Assembly: GCA_002699025.1 (NCBI GenBank)
Contig: PABA01000035.1
Coordinates: forward strand, 1 to 39,454
Direction: 5' to 3'
Origin: Sandaracinus sp.
GTDB taxonomy: Bacteria > Myxococcota_A > Polyangia > Polyangiales > Houyiibacteriaceae
DNA length: 39,454 bases
Shown: positions 1-9,083 of the stretch, in pieces
How the letters are laid out: every line of letters begins with the position of its first letter
How positions within the stretch are numbered: position 1 is the first letter of the stretch
Program-made: the position numbers and the translations under genes
Notes under the pieces: generated by a model
The model's input: only the letters and a program-made list of their open reading frames with translations
Databases searched by the model: none
Told to the model about the DNA's origin: nothing

Positions 1-92
1 CGCCCAGCACTCACGAGATCGACGAGAGGGGCAGATTCGAACACCCGCGAAGCCGCGAGCTCTCCGCCTCCGGAGTTACTTCAGACGAATCG

Positions 93-117
93 TGCTCGTG
101 CTCGTGCTCGTGCTCGA
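93..117. repeat. Hexanucleotide tandem repeat, about four units
   Basis: The sequence shows about four head-to-tail copies of GTGCTC in the otherwise empty first 197 bases, downstream of the SUKH gene at 198-629. I see no gene in 1-197. A tRNA T-loop-like stretch near position 32 does not fold into a tRNA. Confidence 0.7.
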
Positions 118-197
118 TTTGCCCGAAGCAACTCGACCCTCGTCCGAATCGCGTGCGGCAAGTCGTCGGCTCACAGCTCCGAGCGACTCCTTCGCGC

Positions 198-629
198 CTA
201 TCGCGCCCACCCGTCCCGCCGCGCCTCCTCGAGCAGCTCCTCCACGTCGCCGGCCACCCGCTCGAGCGCGCCCCCGCGAAGCCCCCAGAGCCACACCTCC
301 TCGGCGAGCGCGTCGTCGCGTACCGGCGAGAGCAGCAGGTCCCCGTCCTGGCTCGACGCGATCGCCAGGTGGGCCTCCGGCACCAGCTCCCCGAGCGGGC
401 TCTCTCGCAGGTGCTGGTTCACGCGCGCGAGGTGGTCGCACGTCCGGGCGATCGCCTGTCGCGACGAATCGTCGAACACCGGGTGAAGCACCCACAGTGC
501 GCCCCGGAGCTCCAACTCGAAGCCGTTGTCCCACCGCAGCGTCCGGCGCAGGGCGTCACCCAGACGCACGCCGAGTCGCTCCTCTTCACGGCGCAGCATG
601 GCCTCGGTGGCCTGCCCGCGAGCGACCAC
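198..629 (-). CDS. SMI1/KNR4 (SUKH) family protein
   Basis: This is a 143-residue soluble protein with no signal peptide or membrane helix. The N-terminal pattern of two acidic helices, LGVRLGDALRRTL and then WDNGFEL, followed by LWVLHPVFDD, is typical of the SMI1/KNR4 (SUKH) fold. That fold is found in immunity proteins of contact-dependent and polymorphic toxin systems and also in housekeeping proteins. The start is a GTG at 629, six bases after the glnS stop, so the two genes are probably co-transcribed; an internal ATG at about 598 is an alternative. No toxin gene is adjacent, so an immunity role is not supported here. The family call is good; the function is unknown. Confidence 0.7.
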   Translation of the reverse strand: MVARGQATEAMLRREEERLGVRLGDALRRTLRWDNGFELELRGALWVLHPVFDDSSRQAIARTCDHLARVNQHLRESPLGELVPEAHLAIASSQDGDLLLSPVRDDALAEEVWLWGLRGGALERVAGDVEELLEEARRDGWAR

Positions 630-635
630 CGCTGC

Positions 636-2399
636 TCAGCCCTTCTTACCCAGCTTCTTCGCGATCTTCGCCCAGCTGTCCTTCAGCGTGATCGTCCGGT
701 TGAACACCGGCGCCGCGTCCGTCGAGTCCGCGTCGACCACGAAGTAGCCGAGCCGCTCGAGCTGCACCCGCGTCCCCGGCGCCATGCCGCGCGCCGTCGC
801 CTCGAGCTTGCAGCCCTCGCGCACCTCGAGGCTCTTCGGGTTGAGGTGGTCGAGGAAGCCGCCCTCGCCGGAGCTCGGGTTCTCCGCGGCGAAGAGCCGG
901 TCGTAGAGCCGCACCTCGGCGTCCACGGCGTGCTTCGCGCTCACCCAGTGGATCGTCCCGCGCACCTTCCGCCCATCCGCCGGCGTCCCCCCGCGGCTCT
1001 CCGGATCCCAGGTGCAGCGGAGCTCCACCACGTTCCCCTCGGCGTCCTCGATCACCTCGTCGCAGGTGACCAGCGCCGCGCCGCGCAGGCGCACCTCCTT
1101 GCCGGGGGCGAGGCGCCACCACTTCTTCGGCGCCTCCTTCATGAAGTCGTCCCGCTCCACCCAGAGCACCTTCGAGAAGGGCACCTTCCGCGTCCCGGCC
1201 TCGGGCTGCTTCGGGATGTTCTCGAGCTCGAACCAGTCCTCCTGGTCCTCCGGGTAGTTCGTCAGCACCAGCTTGATCGGGTCGAGCACGCCCATGATCC
1301 GCCGCGAGGTCGCGTTCAGGTGCTCGCGCAGCTCGTGCTCGAGCAGCCCCACGTCCACCACGCCGTCGTTCTTGCTCACCCCGATGCGCTCGCAGAAGCG
1401 CACGATCGCCTCCGGCGTGAAGCCGCGCCGCCGCATGCCGGCGAGCGTCGGCATGCGCGGGTCGTCCCAGCCCGCCACGTGCCCCTCGCTCACCAGCTGC
1501 TGGAGCTTGCGCTTGCTCAGCACGGTGTAGGTCAGGTTCAGGCGCCCGAACTCGATCTGCTTCGGCGGCTCGGGGATCTCGAGCGCCTCGAGGAACCAGT
1601 CGTAGAGCGCGTGGTGGTTGATGAACTCGAGCGTGCAGACCGAGTGCGTCACCCCCTCGATCGCGTCCGACTGGCCGTGGGCCCAGTCGTACATCGGGTA
1701 GATGCACCACTCGTCGCCCGTGCGGTGGTGGGGGACCTTCTTGATCCGGTACATCAGCGGGTCCCGGAGCTTCAGGTCCTTCGACTTCATGTCGATCTTC
1801 GCCCGCAGGACGGCCGCGCCCTCCTCGAGCTCGCCGGCCTTCATGGCCCGGAGGAGCTTCAGGTTCTCCTCGACGCTCCGGTCGCGGTGCGGGCTGTCCT
1901 CGCCGGGCGTGTGGAAGTCCCCGCGGGTCGCGCGGATCGTCTCCTCGTCGCGCGTGTCGACGTAGGCGAGGCCCTTCTCGACGAGCTTCTCGGCCCAGGC
2001 GTAGAGTTGCGGGAAGTAGTCGGAGGCGTAGTAGAGCCGGTCGCCCCAGTCGTAGCCGAGCCAGCGCACGTCCGCCTGGATGGACTCGACGTACTCGGTG
2101 GACTCGGTCTCCGGGTTCGTGTCGTCGAAGCGCAGGTTGCACACGCCCTCGGGCGCGAGCGTGGCGAGGCCGAAGTTCAGGACGATCGACTTCGCATGCC
2201 CGATGTGGAGGTAGCCGTTCGGCTCCGGGGGGAAGCGGGTCATGAGCCGGCCGCCGGTGGCGCCGCGCGCGAGGTCGGCCTCGACGATCTCGGCGACGAA
2301 GTTGCCCGGCTGGCCCTCGTCCTGCCGCGCGTCGCCCTGCTTCGCGGCGCGGGCGTCGGGGCGGGGGCTCTTCTCGGGCGTCTTCTTCGGGTCGCTCAT
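636..2399 (-). CDS. glnS: Glutamine-tRNA ligase
   Basis: Cytosolic class I aminoacyl-tRNA synthetase that charges tRNA-Gln with glutamine using ATP. The protein has 587 residues, close to the usual 550-580 plus an N-terminal extension. After a charged, low-complexity stretch of about 35 residues it shows the Rossmann-fold entry TRFPPEPNGYLHIGHAKS, which contains the HIGH motif, then the GlnRS-typical LRFDDTNPE. The KMSKS equivalent is VLSKRKLQQL. The C-terminal half is the two-barrel anticodon-binding domain, ending near residue 570. The ATG at 2399 starts the family-unusual Lys/Asp/Glu-rich leader; no better start precedes the catalytic domain. It is followed after 6 bp by the SUKH gene. The call is secure. 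Confidence 0.97.
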   Translation of the reverse strand: MSDPKKTPEKSPRPDARAAKQGDARQDEGQPGNFVAEIVEADLARGATGGRLMTRFPPEPNGYLHIGHAKSIVLNFGLATLAPEGVCNLRFDDTNPETESTEYVESIQADVRWLGYDWGDRLYYASDYFPQLYAWAEKLVEKGLAYVDTRDEETIRATRGDFHTPGEDSPHRDRSVEENLKLLRAMKAGELEEGAAVLRAKIDMKSKDLKLRDPLMYRIKKVPHHRTGDEWCIYPMYDWAHGQSDAIEGVTHSVCTLEFINHHALYDWFLEALEIPEPPKQIEFGRLNLTYTVLSKRKLQQLVSEGHVAGWDDPRMPTLAGMRRRGFTPEAIVRFCERIGVSKNDGVVDVGLLEHELREHLNATSRRIMGVLDPIKLVLTNYPEDQEDWFELENIPKQPEAGTRKVPFSKVLWVERDDFMKEAPKKWWRLAPGKEVRLRGAALVTCDEVIEDAEGNVVELRCTWDPESRGGTPADGRKVRGTIHWVSAKHAVDAEVRLYDRLFAAENPSSGEGGFLDHLNPKSLEVREGCKLEATARGMAPGTRVQLERLGYFVVDADSTDAAPVFNRTITLKDSWAKIAKKLGKKG

Positions 2400-2550
2400 C
2401 GGGGTCCTCGGGGTGGGCGCCGGGGGGCGCGTTTCGAGGGCGCCACGCTAACGCAAAGGGCGACGGAAGCAACGGGGAGGCGTGCCGGGGCGGGCCCGAC
2501 GGAGCGCGCGACGGGGGTGTGGTCGGGTCCGGCCGTGGTAACGTCCCTCG

Positions 2551-4056
2551 GTGCCCGCGGGGATGCCACGGCGGCTGGGGAGCTACGAGGTGCTCTCGGA
2601 GGTGCAGAGCGGGGGCATGGCCACGCTCTACCTCGGCCGGCGCTCCGGCCCGGCGGGCTTCCAGCGCGACGTCGCGATCAAGGTGCTGAAGGGGCACCTC
2701 GTCGGGCAGCCCGGCTTCGTGGAGATGTTCCTCGACGAGGCGCGCATCGCCGCCCGCATCGCGCACCCGAACGTCGTCCACATCGAGGAGCTCGGCGAGC
2801 AGGGGGGCCTCTACTTCCTCGTCATGGAGTACGTCCACGGCGCGGCCCTGAGCGAGCTGCTCACGAAGCTCGCGCGCATGGAGCGGCGCCTGAGCCCGGT
2901 CGCGGCCACGGCGATCATCATGGCCGCCGCGGCCGGCCTCCACGCGGCCCACGAGACCAAGGGCGACGATGGGGCGCCGCTGAACGTGGTCCACCGGGAC
3001 GTGAGCCCGCAGAACATCCTCCTCGGCACCAAGGGCGAGGTGAAGCTCATCGACTTCGGCATCGCGAAGGCGCGGGACCGGCTCCACGTCACGGCGGCCG
3101 GCGGCGGGCTGAAGGGCAAGCTCCGCTACATGGCGCCGGAGCAGCTCCAGCGGAGCGAGGTCGACCGGCGCTCGGACATCTACGCGCTCGGGGTGGTGCT
3201 CTGGGAGATGCTCGCCATGCGGCGGCTCTTCCAGGGGGCGGACGATGGGCAGGTGGTCAAGCGCGTGCTCGCCGGTCAGCTCCCGCCGCCGGGGGCCTTC
3301 GCCGACGTGCCCTTCGCGCTCGACGCGGTGGTCATGCGGGCGCTCGCCCGGGACCCGGGCCAGCGGCCGGCGACGGCGCGGGAGCTCCGGCAGCTGCTCA
3401 AGGAGGCCGTGCCCGAGGCGGCGGCCGTGGACGACGTGGAGCTGGCGGCGCTCCTCTGGGCCGTGCTCGGCGAAGAGCTCTCCGAGCGGGCCGAGCGGCT
3501 CCCGGGCGGCGCGGGGGGCATGAGCACGCGCGAGATCGACGTGCTCCCGGCGCAGTCGCTCCAGAAGCTCACGGAGCCGGTGGACGCCGTCGTCCACGAG
3601 CCGCAGACGGTCGTGGCCATGACCCCGCTGGCCGAGACCCGCGCGAGCCAGCCGGCGCCCGCCTTCACGCCCGCGCCGCTGAGCTCGCCGACGCCCTCCG
3701 GCGCGGACTACTCGACGCCGCCGCCCGCCCCCTCGACGCCGCCGGCGGCGTCCCGGTCCACGCCGCCGCCGGCCCGGTCCACGCCTCCGCCGGCAGCCGG
3801 CCGCCCCTCCGCGTCTGCGCCCGAGGCGAGCGCCCCCGGGCCTTCACGCGCGTCGCCGGCGCCCTCGCCGCCCCGCTTCTCGGCGCCCTCCACGCCGCCC
3901 CCGGCGCGCGCCGGCCTCGACGCGCGCACCATCGCCATCGTGGTCGGAGGGGTCCTCGTCGGCGCCCTCCTCGCGGCGGCGCTGATCTTCGCGCTCACGG
4001 GCGACGGCGCCGACGACGAGCCCGCGCGCATCGAGGTGCTCCGCCCGCCGGAGTGA
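2551..4056 (+). CDS. Membrane-anchored Hanks-type Ser/Thr protein kinase
   Basis: A 501-residue kinase predicted to phosphorylate Ser/Thr on protein substrates, with the catalytic domain in the cytoplasm. The kinase domain (about residues 10-285) has a glycine loop VQSGGMATLYLG, the ATP-binding Lys44 in VAIK, the catalytic loop HRDVSPQN with Asp150, and DFG at Asp168, so it looks active. APE appears as MAPEQL. Residues about 365-455 are Pro/Ser/Ala-rich. One membrane helix lies at about 460-482 (IAIVVGGVLVGALLAAALIF), leaving only a short outer tail with no PASTA or other sensor domain. The start is GTG at 2551; ATG at 2563 is equally plausible. The gene stands alone, so the substrate is unknown. 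This architecture is abundant in Myxococcota. Confidence 0.93.
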   Translation: MPAGMPRRLGSYEVLSEVQSGGMATLYLGRRSGPAGFQRDVAIKVLKGHLVGQPGFVEMFLDEARIAARIAHPNVVHIEELGEQGGLYFLVMEYVHGAALSELLTKLARMERRLSPVAATAIIMAAAAGLHAAHETKGDDGAPLNVVHRDVSPQNILLGTKGEVKLIDFGIAKARDRLHVTAAGGGLKGKLRYMAPEQLQRSEVDRRSDIYALGVVLWEMLAMRRLFQGADDGQVVKRVLAGQLPPPGAFADVPFALDAVVMRALARDPGQRPATARELRQLLKEAVPEAAAVDDVELAALLWAVLGEELSERAERLPGGAGGMSTREIDVLPAQSLQKLTEPVDAVVHEPQTVVAMTPLAETRASQPAPAFTPAPLSSPTPSGADYSTPPPAPSTPPAASRSTPPPARSTPPPAAGRPSASAPEASAPGPSRASPAPSPPRFSAPSTPPPARAGLDARTIAIVVGGVLVGALLAAALIFALTGDGADDEPARIEVLRPPE

Positions 4057-4070
4057 ACCCGGAGGTGCCT

Positions 4071-4115
4071 GAGCCGCCGCCGCCCGAGCCGCCGTCGCCC
4101 GAGCCGCCGTCGCTC
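4071..4115. repeat. 15-bp tandem repeat, three units
   Basis: Three copies of GAGCCGCCGYCGCCC begin 14 bp after the kinase stop codon and fill much of the gap to the convergent rtcA gene. Read two bases out of the kinase frame, they encode a Pro-Glu/Pro-Ser run. No clear hairpin-plus-T terminator is visible in this 121-bp gap. Confidence 0.7.
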
Positions 4116-4177
4116 GGAGGCATCGGCCGTCGGATGTTCGCGCGCGGCGACCTCGTCCGGCGCCGCCCGTGGCGCCC

Positions 4178-5209
4178 TCAGCCGACCCGGACCTCCCAGC
4201 GATCCGCCTCCGGCTCGGCCTCCAGCTCGGTGAGGCCGACGCCCACGCCGAGCAGCTCCGGGATCAGCTCGGCCTGCGTCCGCGTGTGGAGGCTCGGTCG
4301 CACGGTCCGGAAGCGCCCGCCCCCGGCGAGCGCCAGCAGCAGCATCAGCTGATCGGCGAGGTGCTCCCCGACGGGCACGCGGGCCTCGCGCCAGCGCAGG
4401 GCCTCCACGAGCGCGTCCCGGGCGACCTTCTCGGCGGGCTTGCCCTTCTTCCCGAAGCCCGTGAAGACCTCGGCGCCCCCGTCCCAGCGCGCGAGGACCT
4501 GCGCCGTGTTCCCGGGCCCCTGCGCGTCGGGTCGGTGCTCGAGCCGGAGCTGCCCGCGGCCGAGGCGGAGCCCCTCCTTCAGCACCTTCAGCTCCCGATG
4601 CCCGATGTGCTCCGGCAGCGCCGCCACCCGCGCCACGGCCTCGAGCCGCGCCTCGCCCCGCTCGAGGAGCTCGAAGGGGCGGAGCGGCCCCGGCGTGATC
4701 TCCGCGACGAAGCGCCCACCGCCGGCCGGGTAGTAGCCGCGGCGCTCGAGGCGGAGCGCGAGGCCGGCGCCGAGGCGACGCACGAGGGGCGCGAAGGCCT
4801 CGGCGAGGAAGTCGAAGGGCGGCGCCGCCTGGTTGTCCGTGCCGCCCTCGAGGACGAGCTCGCTCGGCCCATCCGCGCGCAGCAGCGCCGGGAGCACGGT
4901 CTGGAGCACGAGGGTCGCGCTGCCCGCCGTGCCGACGGCGAAGTGGTGCCGGCCGGGCCGGATCGCCCGCGGGGCGAAGCGGACCTCCCGGGAGCCGAGC
5001 GCGTCCCCCTCCACCGCCGCCTCGCCCACGGCCGCGGCCGCCCGGAGCGCCGTCAGGTGCTGGCGCAGGAGCCCCGGCCGGGAGCGGCGGCCGCGCACGT
5101 TCCGCACGCGGATGGGCGTGCCCGTGACGAGCGCGAGCCCGAGCGCGGTCCGCAGGACCTGCCCCCCGCCCTCGCCGCGGGCGCCGTCGATGGTGTGCTC
5201 GGCCGCCAT
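4178..5209 (-). CDS. rtcA: RNA 3'-terminal phosphate cyclase
   Basis: Converts RNA 3'-phosphate ends to 2',3'-cyclic phosphates through an enzyme-AMP intermediate. The 343-residue length matches the usual 335-345. The family signature GARGEGGGQVLRTALGL is at the N-terminus, and RSRPGLLRQHLTAL and VGEHLADQL follow. The nucleophilic histidine expected near the C-terminus is present as His308 in PSLHTRT. The start is the ATG at 5209. In many bacteria rtcA sits beside the ligase gene rtcB and the sigma-54 activator rtcR. Here it is alone between a convergent kinase gene and the divergent rhamnose operon, so its regulation cannot be read from context. Confidence 0.94.
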   Translation of the reverse strand: MAAEHTIDGARGEGGGQVLRTALGLALVTGTPIRVRNVRGRRSRPGLLRQHLTALRAAAAVGEAAVEGDALGSREVRFAPRAIRPGRHHFAVGTAGSATLVLQTVLPALLRADGPSELVLEGGTDNQAAPPFDFLAEAFAPLVRRLGAGLALRLERRGYYPAGGGRFVAEITPGPLRPFELLERGEARLEAVARVAALPEHIGHRELKVLKEGLRLGRGQLRLEHRPDAQGPGNTAQVLARWDGGAEVFTGFGKKGKPAEKVARDALVEALRWREARVPVGEHLADQLMLLLALAGGGRFRTVRPSLHTRTQAELIPELLGVGVGLTELEAEPEADRWEVRVG

Positions 5210-5261
5210 GACCGTGGAGGAGTAAGTCGCCGGGGCGGGAGGGCAAGCGCCGCGGCGAGCC

Positions 5262-5345
5262 GCCGGTCCGCGCCGCCGGTCCGTGAAGCCGGTCCGTGTC
5301 GAGCTGGTCGGTGCAGCCGGTCCGTGCAGCCGGTCCGTGCAGCCG
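5262..5345. repeat. Interrupted 13-bp tandem repeats upstream of rmlB
   Basis: GCCGGTCCG occurs at 5262, 5275, 5288, 5316 and 5329. The spacing is 13 bp except for one 28-bp step, and the later units read GCCGGTCCGTGCA. They lie in the 217-bp gap between the divergent rtcA and rmlB genes, where the rml promoter is expected. No clear promoter hexamers could be assigned. Confidence 0.75.
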
Positions 5346-5426
5346 CCACGTTTCCCGGCCGCCCGCGTGTGTTATCACCCGCCTGCGCGCCGAACCCCGG
5401 CCGGGCTCGGCGCAACTGGAGGGATC

Positions 5427-6479
5427 ATGCGCGTGCTCGTCACCGGCGGAGCCGGCTTCATCGGTGCCAACTTCCTGAACCTGCTCGTGCCGCGGCACCC
5501 GGAGCACCACTTCGTCAACGTGGACAAGCTCACCTACGCGGCGAACCCCAAGAGCCTCGCGCCCATCGCGGACGCGCCGAACTACGCCTTCGAGCGCGCC
5601 GACATCTGCGACCCGGAGGCCCTCGACAAGGTCTTCGACACGCACCAGCCGGACTGCGTCGTCCACTTCGCCGCCGAGAGCCACGTCGACCGCTCCATCC
5701 TCGGCCCCCAGGAGTTCATCCGCACGAACGTCGAGGGCACCTTCCACCTCCTCGAGCAGTGCCGGAAGCGCTGGAAGGACGGCGACGCGTGGAAGGGCCT
5801 CTTCCACCACGTGAGCACCGACGAGGTCTACGGCTCCCTCGGGGACACGGGCTTCTTCGAGGAGACCACGCGCTACGACCCCTCGAGCCCCTACTCGTCG
5901 AGCAAGGCGGCGAGCGACCACCTCGTGCGCGCCTGGCACCGCACCTACGGGCTGCCGATCAAGATCACGAACTGCAGCAACAACTACGGCCCGCTCCAGT
6001 TCCCCGAGAAGCTCATCCCCGTGATGGTCCTGAAGATGGTCGAGCGGCAGACGCTCCCCATCTACGGCGAGGGCCTGAACGTGCGCGACTGGCTTTACGT
6101 GACCGACCACTGCGAGGCCATCTGGACGGTCATCGAGAAGGGGAAGGTCGGCGAGACCTACAACATCGGCGGCCACAACGAGAAGACGAACATCGAGGTC
6201 GTCGACACGCTCTGCAAGCTCGTCGCCGAGGAGACCGGCGCCGACGTCGAGGAGCTGCTCGCGCTGAAGTCCTTCGTGAAGGACCGGCCCGGCCACGACA
6301 TGCGCTACGCCATCGACGCCTCGAAGATCGAGGCCGAGTGCGGCTGGACGCCGAAGGAGACCTTCGAGACCGGCATGCGCAAGACCGTGCGCTGGTACCT
6401 CGACAACGGCGAGTGGGTCGAGTCGGTGCGCTCGGGCGAGTACAAGCGCTGGATGGAAGAGAACTACGGCGACCGCTGA
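5427..6479 (+). CDS. rmlB: dTDP-glucose 4,6-dehydratase
   Basis: Second step of dTDP-L-rhamnose synthesis: NAD-dependent conversion of dTDP-glucose to dTDP-4-keto-6-deoxyglucose in the cytosol. The protein has 350 residues, the normal length. It is an extended short-chain dehydrogenase with the dinucleotide motif TGGAGFIG at residues 6-13, the RmlB-typical [10 protein letters not shown] and STDEVYG, and the YxxxK pair in SPYSSSKA near residue 156. The ATG at 5427 is preceded by GGAGG at a good distance. The longer open frame upstream runs through repeats and is not coding. It is the first gene of rmlBACD, with rmlA 33 bp downstream. Confidence 0.97.
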   Translation: MRVLVTGGAGFIGANFLNLLVPRHPEHHFVNVDKLTYAANPKSLAPIADAPNYAFERADICDPEALDKVFDTHQPDCVVHFAAESHVDRSILGPQEFIRTNVEGTFHLLEQCRKRWKDGDAWKGLFHHVSTDEVYGSLGDTGFFEETTRYDPSSPYSSSKAASDHLVRAWHRTYGLPIKITNCSNNYGPLQFPEKLIPVMVLKMVERQTLPIYGEGLNVRDWLYVTDHCEAIWTVIEKGKVGETYNIGGHNEKTNIEVVDTLCKLVAEETGADVEELLALKSFVKDRPGHDMRYAIDASKIEAECGWTPKETFETGMRKTVRWYLDNGEWVESVRSGEYKRWMEENYGDR

Positions 6480-6512
6480 GCGCGGCGGCCACCGGAGAGG
6501 GAAGCGGAACGC

Positions 6513-7394
6513 ATGATCGAGAAGGGCATCATCCTCGCGGGCGGCTCGGGCACGCGCCTGCACCCGCTGACGAAGGCCGTGAGCAAGCAGCTCATGGCCA
6601 TCTACGACAAGCCGATGATCTACTACCCGCTGAGCACGCTGATGCTCGCGGGGATCAAGGACGTGTTGATCATCAACACGCCGCACGAGTCCCAGCTCTT
6701 CCAGAACCTGCTCGGCGACGGCTCCGAGTGGGGCATGAAGATCACCTACGCCGTGCAGCCGAGCCCGGACGGCCTCGCGCAGGCCTTCCTGATCGGCGAG
6801 GAGTTCATCGGCGACGACCCCTGCGCGCTCGTCCTCGGCGACAACATCTTCTACGGCCACGGCCTCCAGGGCCTGCTCGTGGAGGCGGCCGCCCGCGAGG
6901 AGGGCGCGACCGTCTTCGGCTACTACGTCGCCGATCCGACCGCCTATGGCGTCGCCGAGTTCGACGCGAACGGGAAGGTCATCGGCCTCGAGGAGAAGCC
7001 GAAGGAGCCGAAGTCGAACTACGCCGTGGCCGGCCTCTACTTCTACGACGCGCAGGTCGTCGAGCTGGCGAAGTCGCTGAAGCCCTCGGCCCGCGGCGAG
7101 CTCGAGATCACGGACCTGAACCGGCTCTACCTCGAGAAGGGGCAGCTCCAGCTCGAGCAGTTCGGCCGCGGCACGGCCTGGCTCGATACGGGGACGCCGG
7201 AGGCGTTGCTCCAGGCCGCGCACTTCGTGCAGACGGTCCAGGACCGGCAGGGGCTCCGCGTGAGCTGCCCGGAGGAGATCGCCTACCGCAAGGGGTGGAT
7301 CGACGCGGCGCAGCTGAAGGGCCTCGGCGAGAAGCTCGCGAAGACCGCCTACGGGCGCTACCTGATCGATCTCGCGGAGGGGAAGGGCGCCTGA
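6513..7394 (+). CDS. rmlA: Glucose-1-phosphate thymidylyltransferase
   Basis: First step of the dTDP-rhamnose pathway: glucose-1-phosphate plus dTTP gives dTDP-glucose and pyrophosphate. The 293 residues match the family. The nucleotidyltransferase signature [11 protein letters not shown] is at residues 9-19, followed by the RmlA-typical [16 protein letters not shown], the metal and sugar-nucleotide motif GDNIFYG, and a [14 protein letters not shown] segment. It lies 33 bp after rmlB with a GAGAGGGAAG stretch upstream of the ATG. Its TGA shares one base with the ATG of rmlC (TGATG), indicating translational coupling. Confidence 0.97.
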   Translation: MIEKGIILAGGSGTRLHPLTKAVSKQLMAIYDKPMIYYPLSTLMLAGIKDVLIINTPHESQLFQNLLGDGSEWGMKITYAVQPSPDGLAQAFLIGEEFIGDDPCALVLGDNIFYGHGLQGLLVEAAAREEGATVFGYYVADPTAYGVAEFDANGKVIGLEEKPKEPKSNYAVAGLYFYDAQVVELAKSLKPSARGELEITDLNRLYLEKGQLQLEQFGRGTAWLDTGTPEALLQAAHFVQTVQDRQGLRVSCPEEIAYRKGWIDAAQLKGLGEKLAKTAYGRYLIDLAEGKGA

Positions 7395-7990
7395 TGGAGG
7401 TGTTGCCCCAAGCCATCGAGGACGTGCTGCTGGTGAAGCCGAAGGCCTTCGGTGATCACCGGGGCTTCTTCCTCGAGACCTTCCAGGCGGCGCGCTACCT
7501 CGAGGCGGGCATCCCGGCGAAGGGCTGCGGACCCTTCGTGCAGGACAACGTCTCGCGCTCGCGCAAGGGCATCCTCCGCGGGCTGCACCTCCAGCACCCG
7601 CACGGGCAGGGGAAGCTGGTGCAGGTGGTGCGCGGGGCGGTCTTCGACGTGGCCGTGGACGTGCGCGTCGGCTCGCCGACCTTCGGCCAGTGGGTCGGGG
7701 CGGAGCTCACGGAGGAGAACCACCACCAGCTCTGGATCCCGCCCGGCTTCGCGCATGGCTTCCTCGTGACGAGCGAGGACGCGCTCTTCGCCTACAAGTG
7801 CACGGACACCTACCACCCGGAGGCGGAGCTGAGCGTGCGCTGGGACGACCCGGCCGTCGGCGTCGCCTGGCCGGACGTGGGCGAGGCGCCGGCGCTGAGC
7901 GAGAAGGACGCGGCGGCGCCGCTCCTGAGCGCGATCCCCGAAGAGAAGCTGCCGACCTGGGAAGGGCGTGAGACGTGCGTGCCCTCCTGA
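7394..7990 (+). CDS. rmlC: dTDP-4-dehydrorhamnose 3,5-epimerase
   Basis: Third step of the pathway: double epimerisation at C3 and C5 of dTDP-4-keto-6-deoxyglucose. It is a cupin-fold enzyme of 198 residues. Visible family motifs are HRGFFLETFQ, FVQDNVSRS, the catalytic-histidine segment KGILRGLHLQ and IPPGFAHGFLV. The frame is open far upstream, but the ATG overlapping the rmlA stop codon begins exactly where the family begins. The 3' end overlaps the GTG start of rmlD by 16 bp. All four Rml enzymes are present and look intact. Confidence 0.96.
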   Translation: MEVLPQAIEDVLLVKPKAFGDHRGFFLETFQAARYLEAGIPAKGCGPFVQDNVSRSRKGILRGLHLQHPHGQGKLVQVVRGAVFDVAVDVRVGSPTFGQWVGAELTEENHHQLWIPPGFAHGFLVTSEDALFAYKCTDTYHPEAELSVRWDDPAVGVAWPDVGEAPALSEKDAAAPLLSAIPEEKLPTWEGRETCVPS

Positions 7991-8817
7991 TCGCCCCGGA
8001 GGGCATGCTCGGGCGGGCGTGGAAGGCGCTCCTCGAGGAGCGCGGGCTCGCGCACGACGTGACGGGGCTGCCGGCCTTCGACCTGCTCGACGACGCGAGC
8101 GTGGCGGCGGGCGTCCGCGCCGAGCACGACGTGGTGATCAACTGCGCGGCGTGGACCGACGTGGACGGCGCCGAGGAGCACGAGGCGAAGGCGACGGCGG
8201 TCAACGGCGAGGCCGTGGGGCGGCTGGCGCGGCGCTGCCTCGAGGTGGGCGCGACGCTCGTGCACTACGGGACCGACTACGTGTTCTCGGGCGACGCGGA
8301 GGCGCCGTACCCGGTGGACGCGCCGATCGACCCGGTGAACGCCTATGGGCGGAGCAAGGCGGCTGGGGAGCGGGCCCTCGAGGAGGTCGGGGCGCCCTAC
8401 CTGCACCTGCGGACGAGCTGGCTCTACGCGCCCTGGGGGAAGAACTTCGTCCTCACGATGGCGCGGCTCGGCCAGGAGCGGGACCGGCTGCAGGTGGTGA
8501 ACGACCAGCGCGGGCGGCCGACCAGCTGCCGGCACCTCGCGGCGACGACGCTCGCGCTCCTCGAGAAGGAGGCGCGGGGGACCTTCCACGTGACCGACGG
8601 CGGCGAGTGCACCTGGTTCGACCTGGCCGCGCACGTGGTGGGGCGGGTGGCGCCCGGGACCGAGGTCGCGCCCTGCACGAGCGACGCCTTCCCGCGGCCG
8701 GCGAAGCGCCCGGCCTACAGCGTGCTCGACCTGAGCGCGACGGAGGCGCTGGTCGGGCCGATGGGGGCCTGGGAGGCGCACGTGGACGCGGCGCTCGAGG
8801 CGGCCGGGCTGATCTGA
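7975..8817 (+). CDS. rmlD: dTDP-4-dehydrorhamnose reductase
   Basis: Last step of the pathway: NAD(P)H-dependent reduction giving dTDP-L-rhamnose for surface polysaccharide or glycolipid synthesis. The 280 residues match the family. Motifs are the N-terminal nucleotide-binding segment with GMLGRAW, the family-typical VINCAAWTDVD, VHYGTDYVFSGD, and the YxxxK pair in NAYGRSKAAGE. The GTG start lies inside the 3' end of rmlC (16-bp overlap). The stop codon falls inside a short direct-repeat run. The glycosyltransferase that uses the product is not in this window. Confidence 0.95.
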   Translation: MRALLIAPEGMLGRAWKALLEERGLAHDVTGLPAFDLLDDASVAAGVRAEHDVVINCAAWTDVDGAEEHEAKATAVNGEAVGRLARRCLEVGATLVHYGTDYVFSGDAEAPYPVDAPIDPVNAYGRSKAAGERALEEVGAPYLHLRTSWLYAPWGKNFVLTMARLGQERDRLQVVNDQRGRPTSCRHLAATTLALLEKEARGTFHVTDGGECTWFDLAAHVVGRVAPGTEVAPCTSDAFPRPAKRPAYSVLDLSATEALVGPMGAWEAHVDAALEAAGLI

Positions 8818-8846
8818 GCGGATGAGCTGAGCGGATGAGCTGAGCG
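8811..8846. repeat. 13-bp direct repeat spanning the rmlD stop codon
   Basis: Two full copies of GATGAGCTGAGCG (8821-8833 and 8834-8846) follow a partial copy, GATCTGAGCG, at 8811-8820 that contains the rmlD TGA. The rest of the 266-bp gap to the next gene (9084) shows no gene or clear regulatory site. Confidence 0.75.
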
Positions 8847-9083
8847 CGCGCGGGACTCGTGGGGGATCCGCGCCCCCCTCGCCGGCGCGCGGCGTGAGCT
8901 CCGTGGACGTGCCGGAGAACCCGCACGGCTTCGTCGGGCGTGGGGAGCGAGGGCGCGTCGGCCTACCCCGGGACCGGCGGGTGGGGGCGAGAGCCGGGGC
9001 GAGGACGAGGGCAGGGCCAGGCGACCCGCTTCGCCGGGCATCGAGGGTTGACCGTCTCCGCCCGAGCGGGGAGTCTCGCCGCC

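Noticed and set aside
1-75. tRNA-like T-loop (TTCGAAT on the minus strand) near position 32
   Set aside because: The T-stem has two mismatches, and no matching acceptor or anticodon arms or CCA end are found.
646-3597. 983-residue minus-strand open frame
   Set aside because: It runs out of frame through glnS and antisense to the kinase, with Arg/Pro-rich shadow composition.
153-4352. 1399-residue plus-strand open frame
   Set aside because: Antisense to glnS and out of frame with the kinase; its composition is a mirror of the real genes.
8894-9083. Possible short gene between rmlD and the epimerase
   Set aside because: The product has low-complexity Gly/Arg composition and no ribosome-binding site; the frame only continues as a shadow of the epimerase gene.
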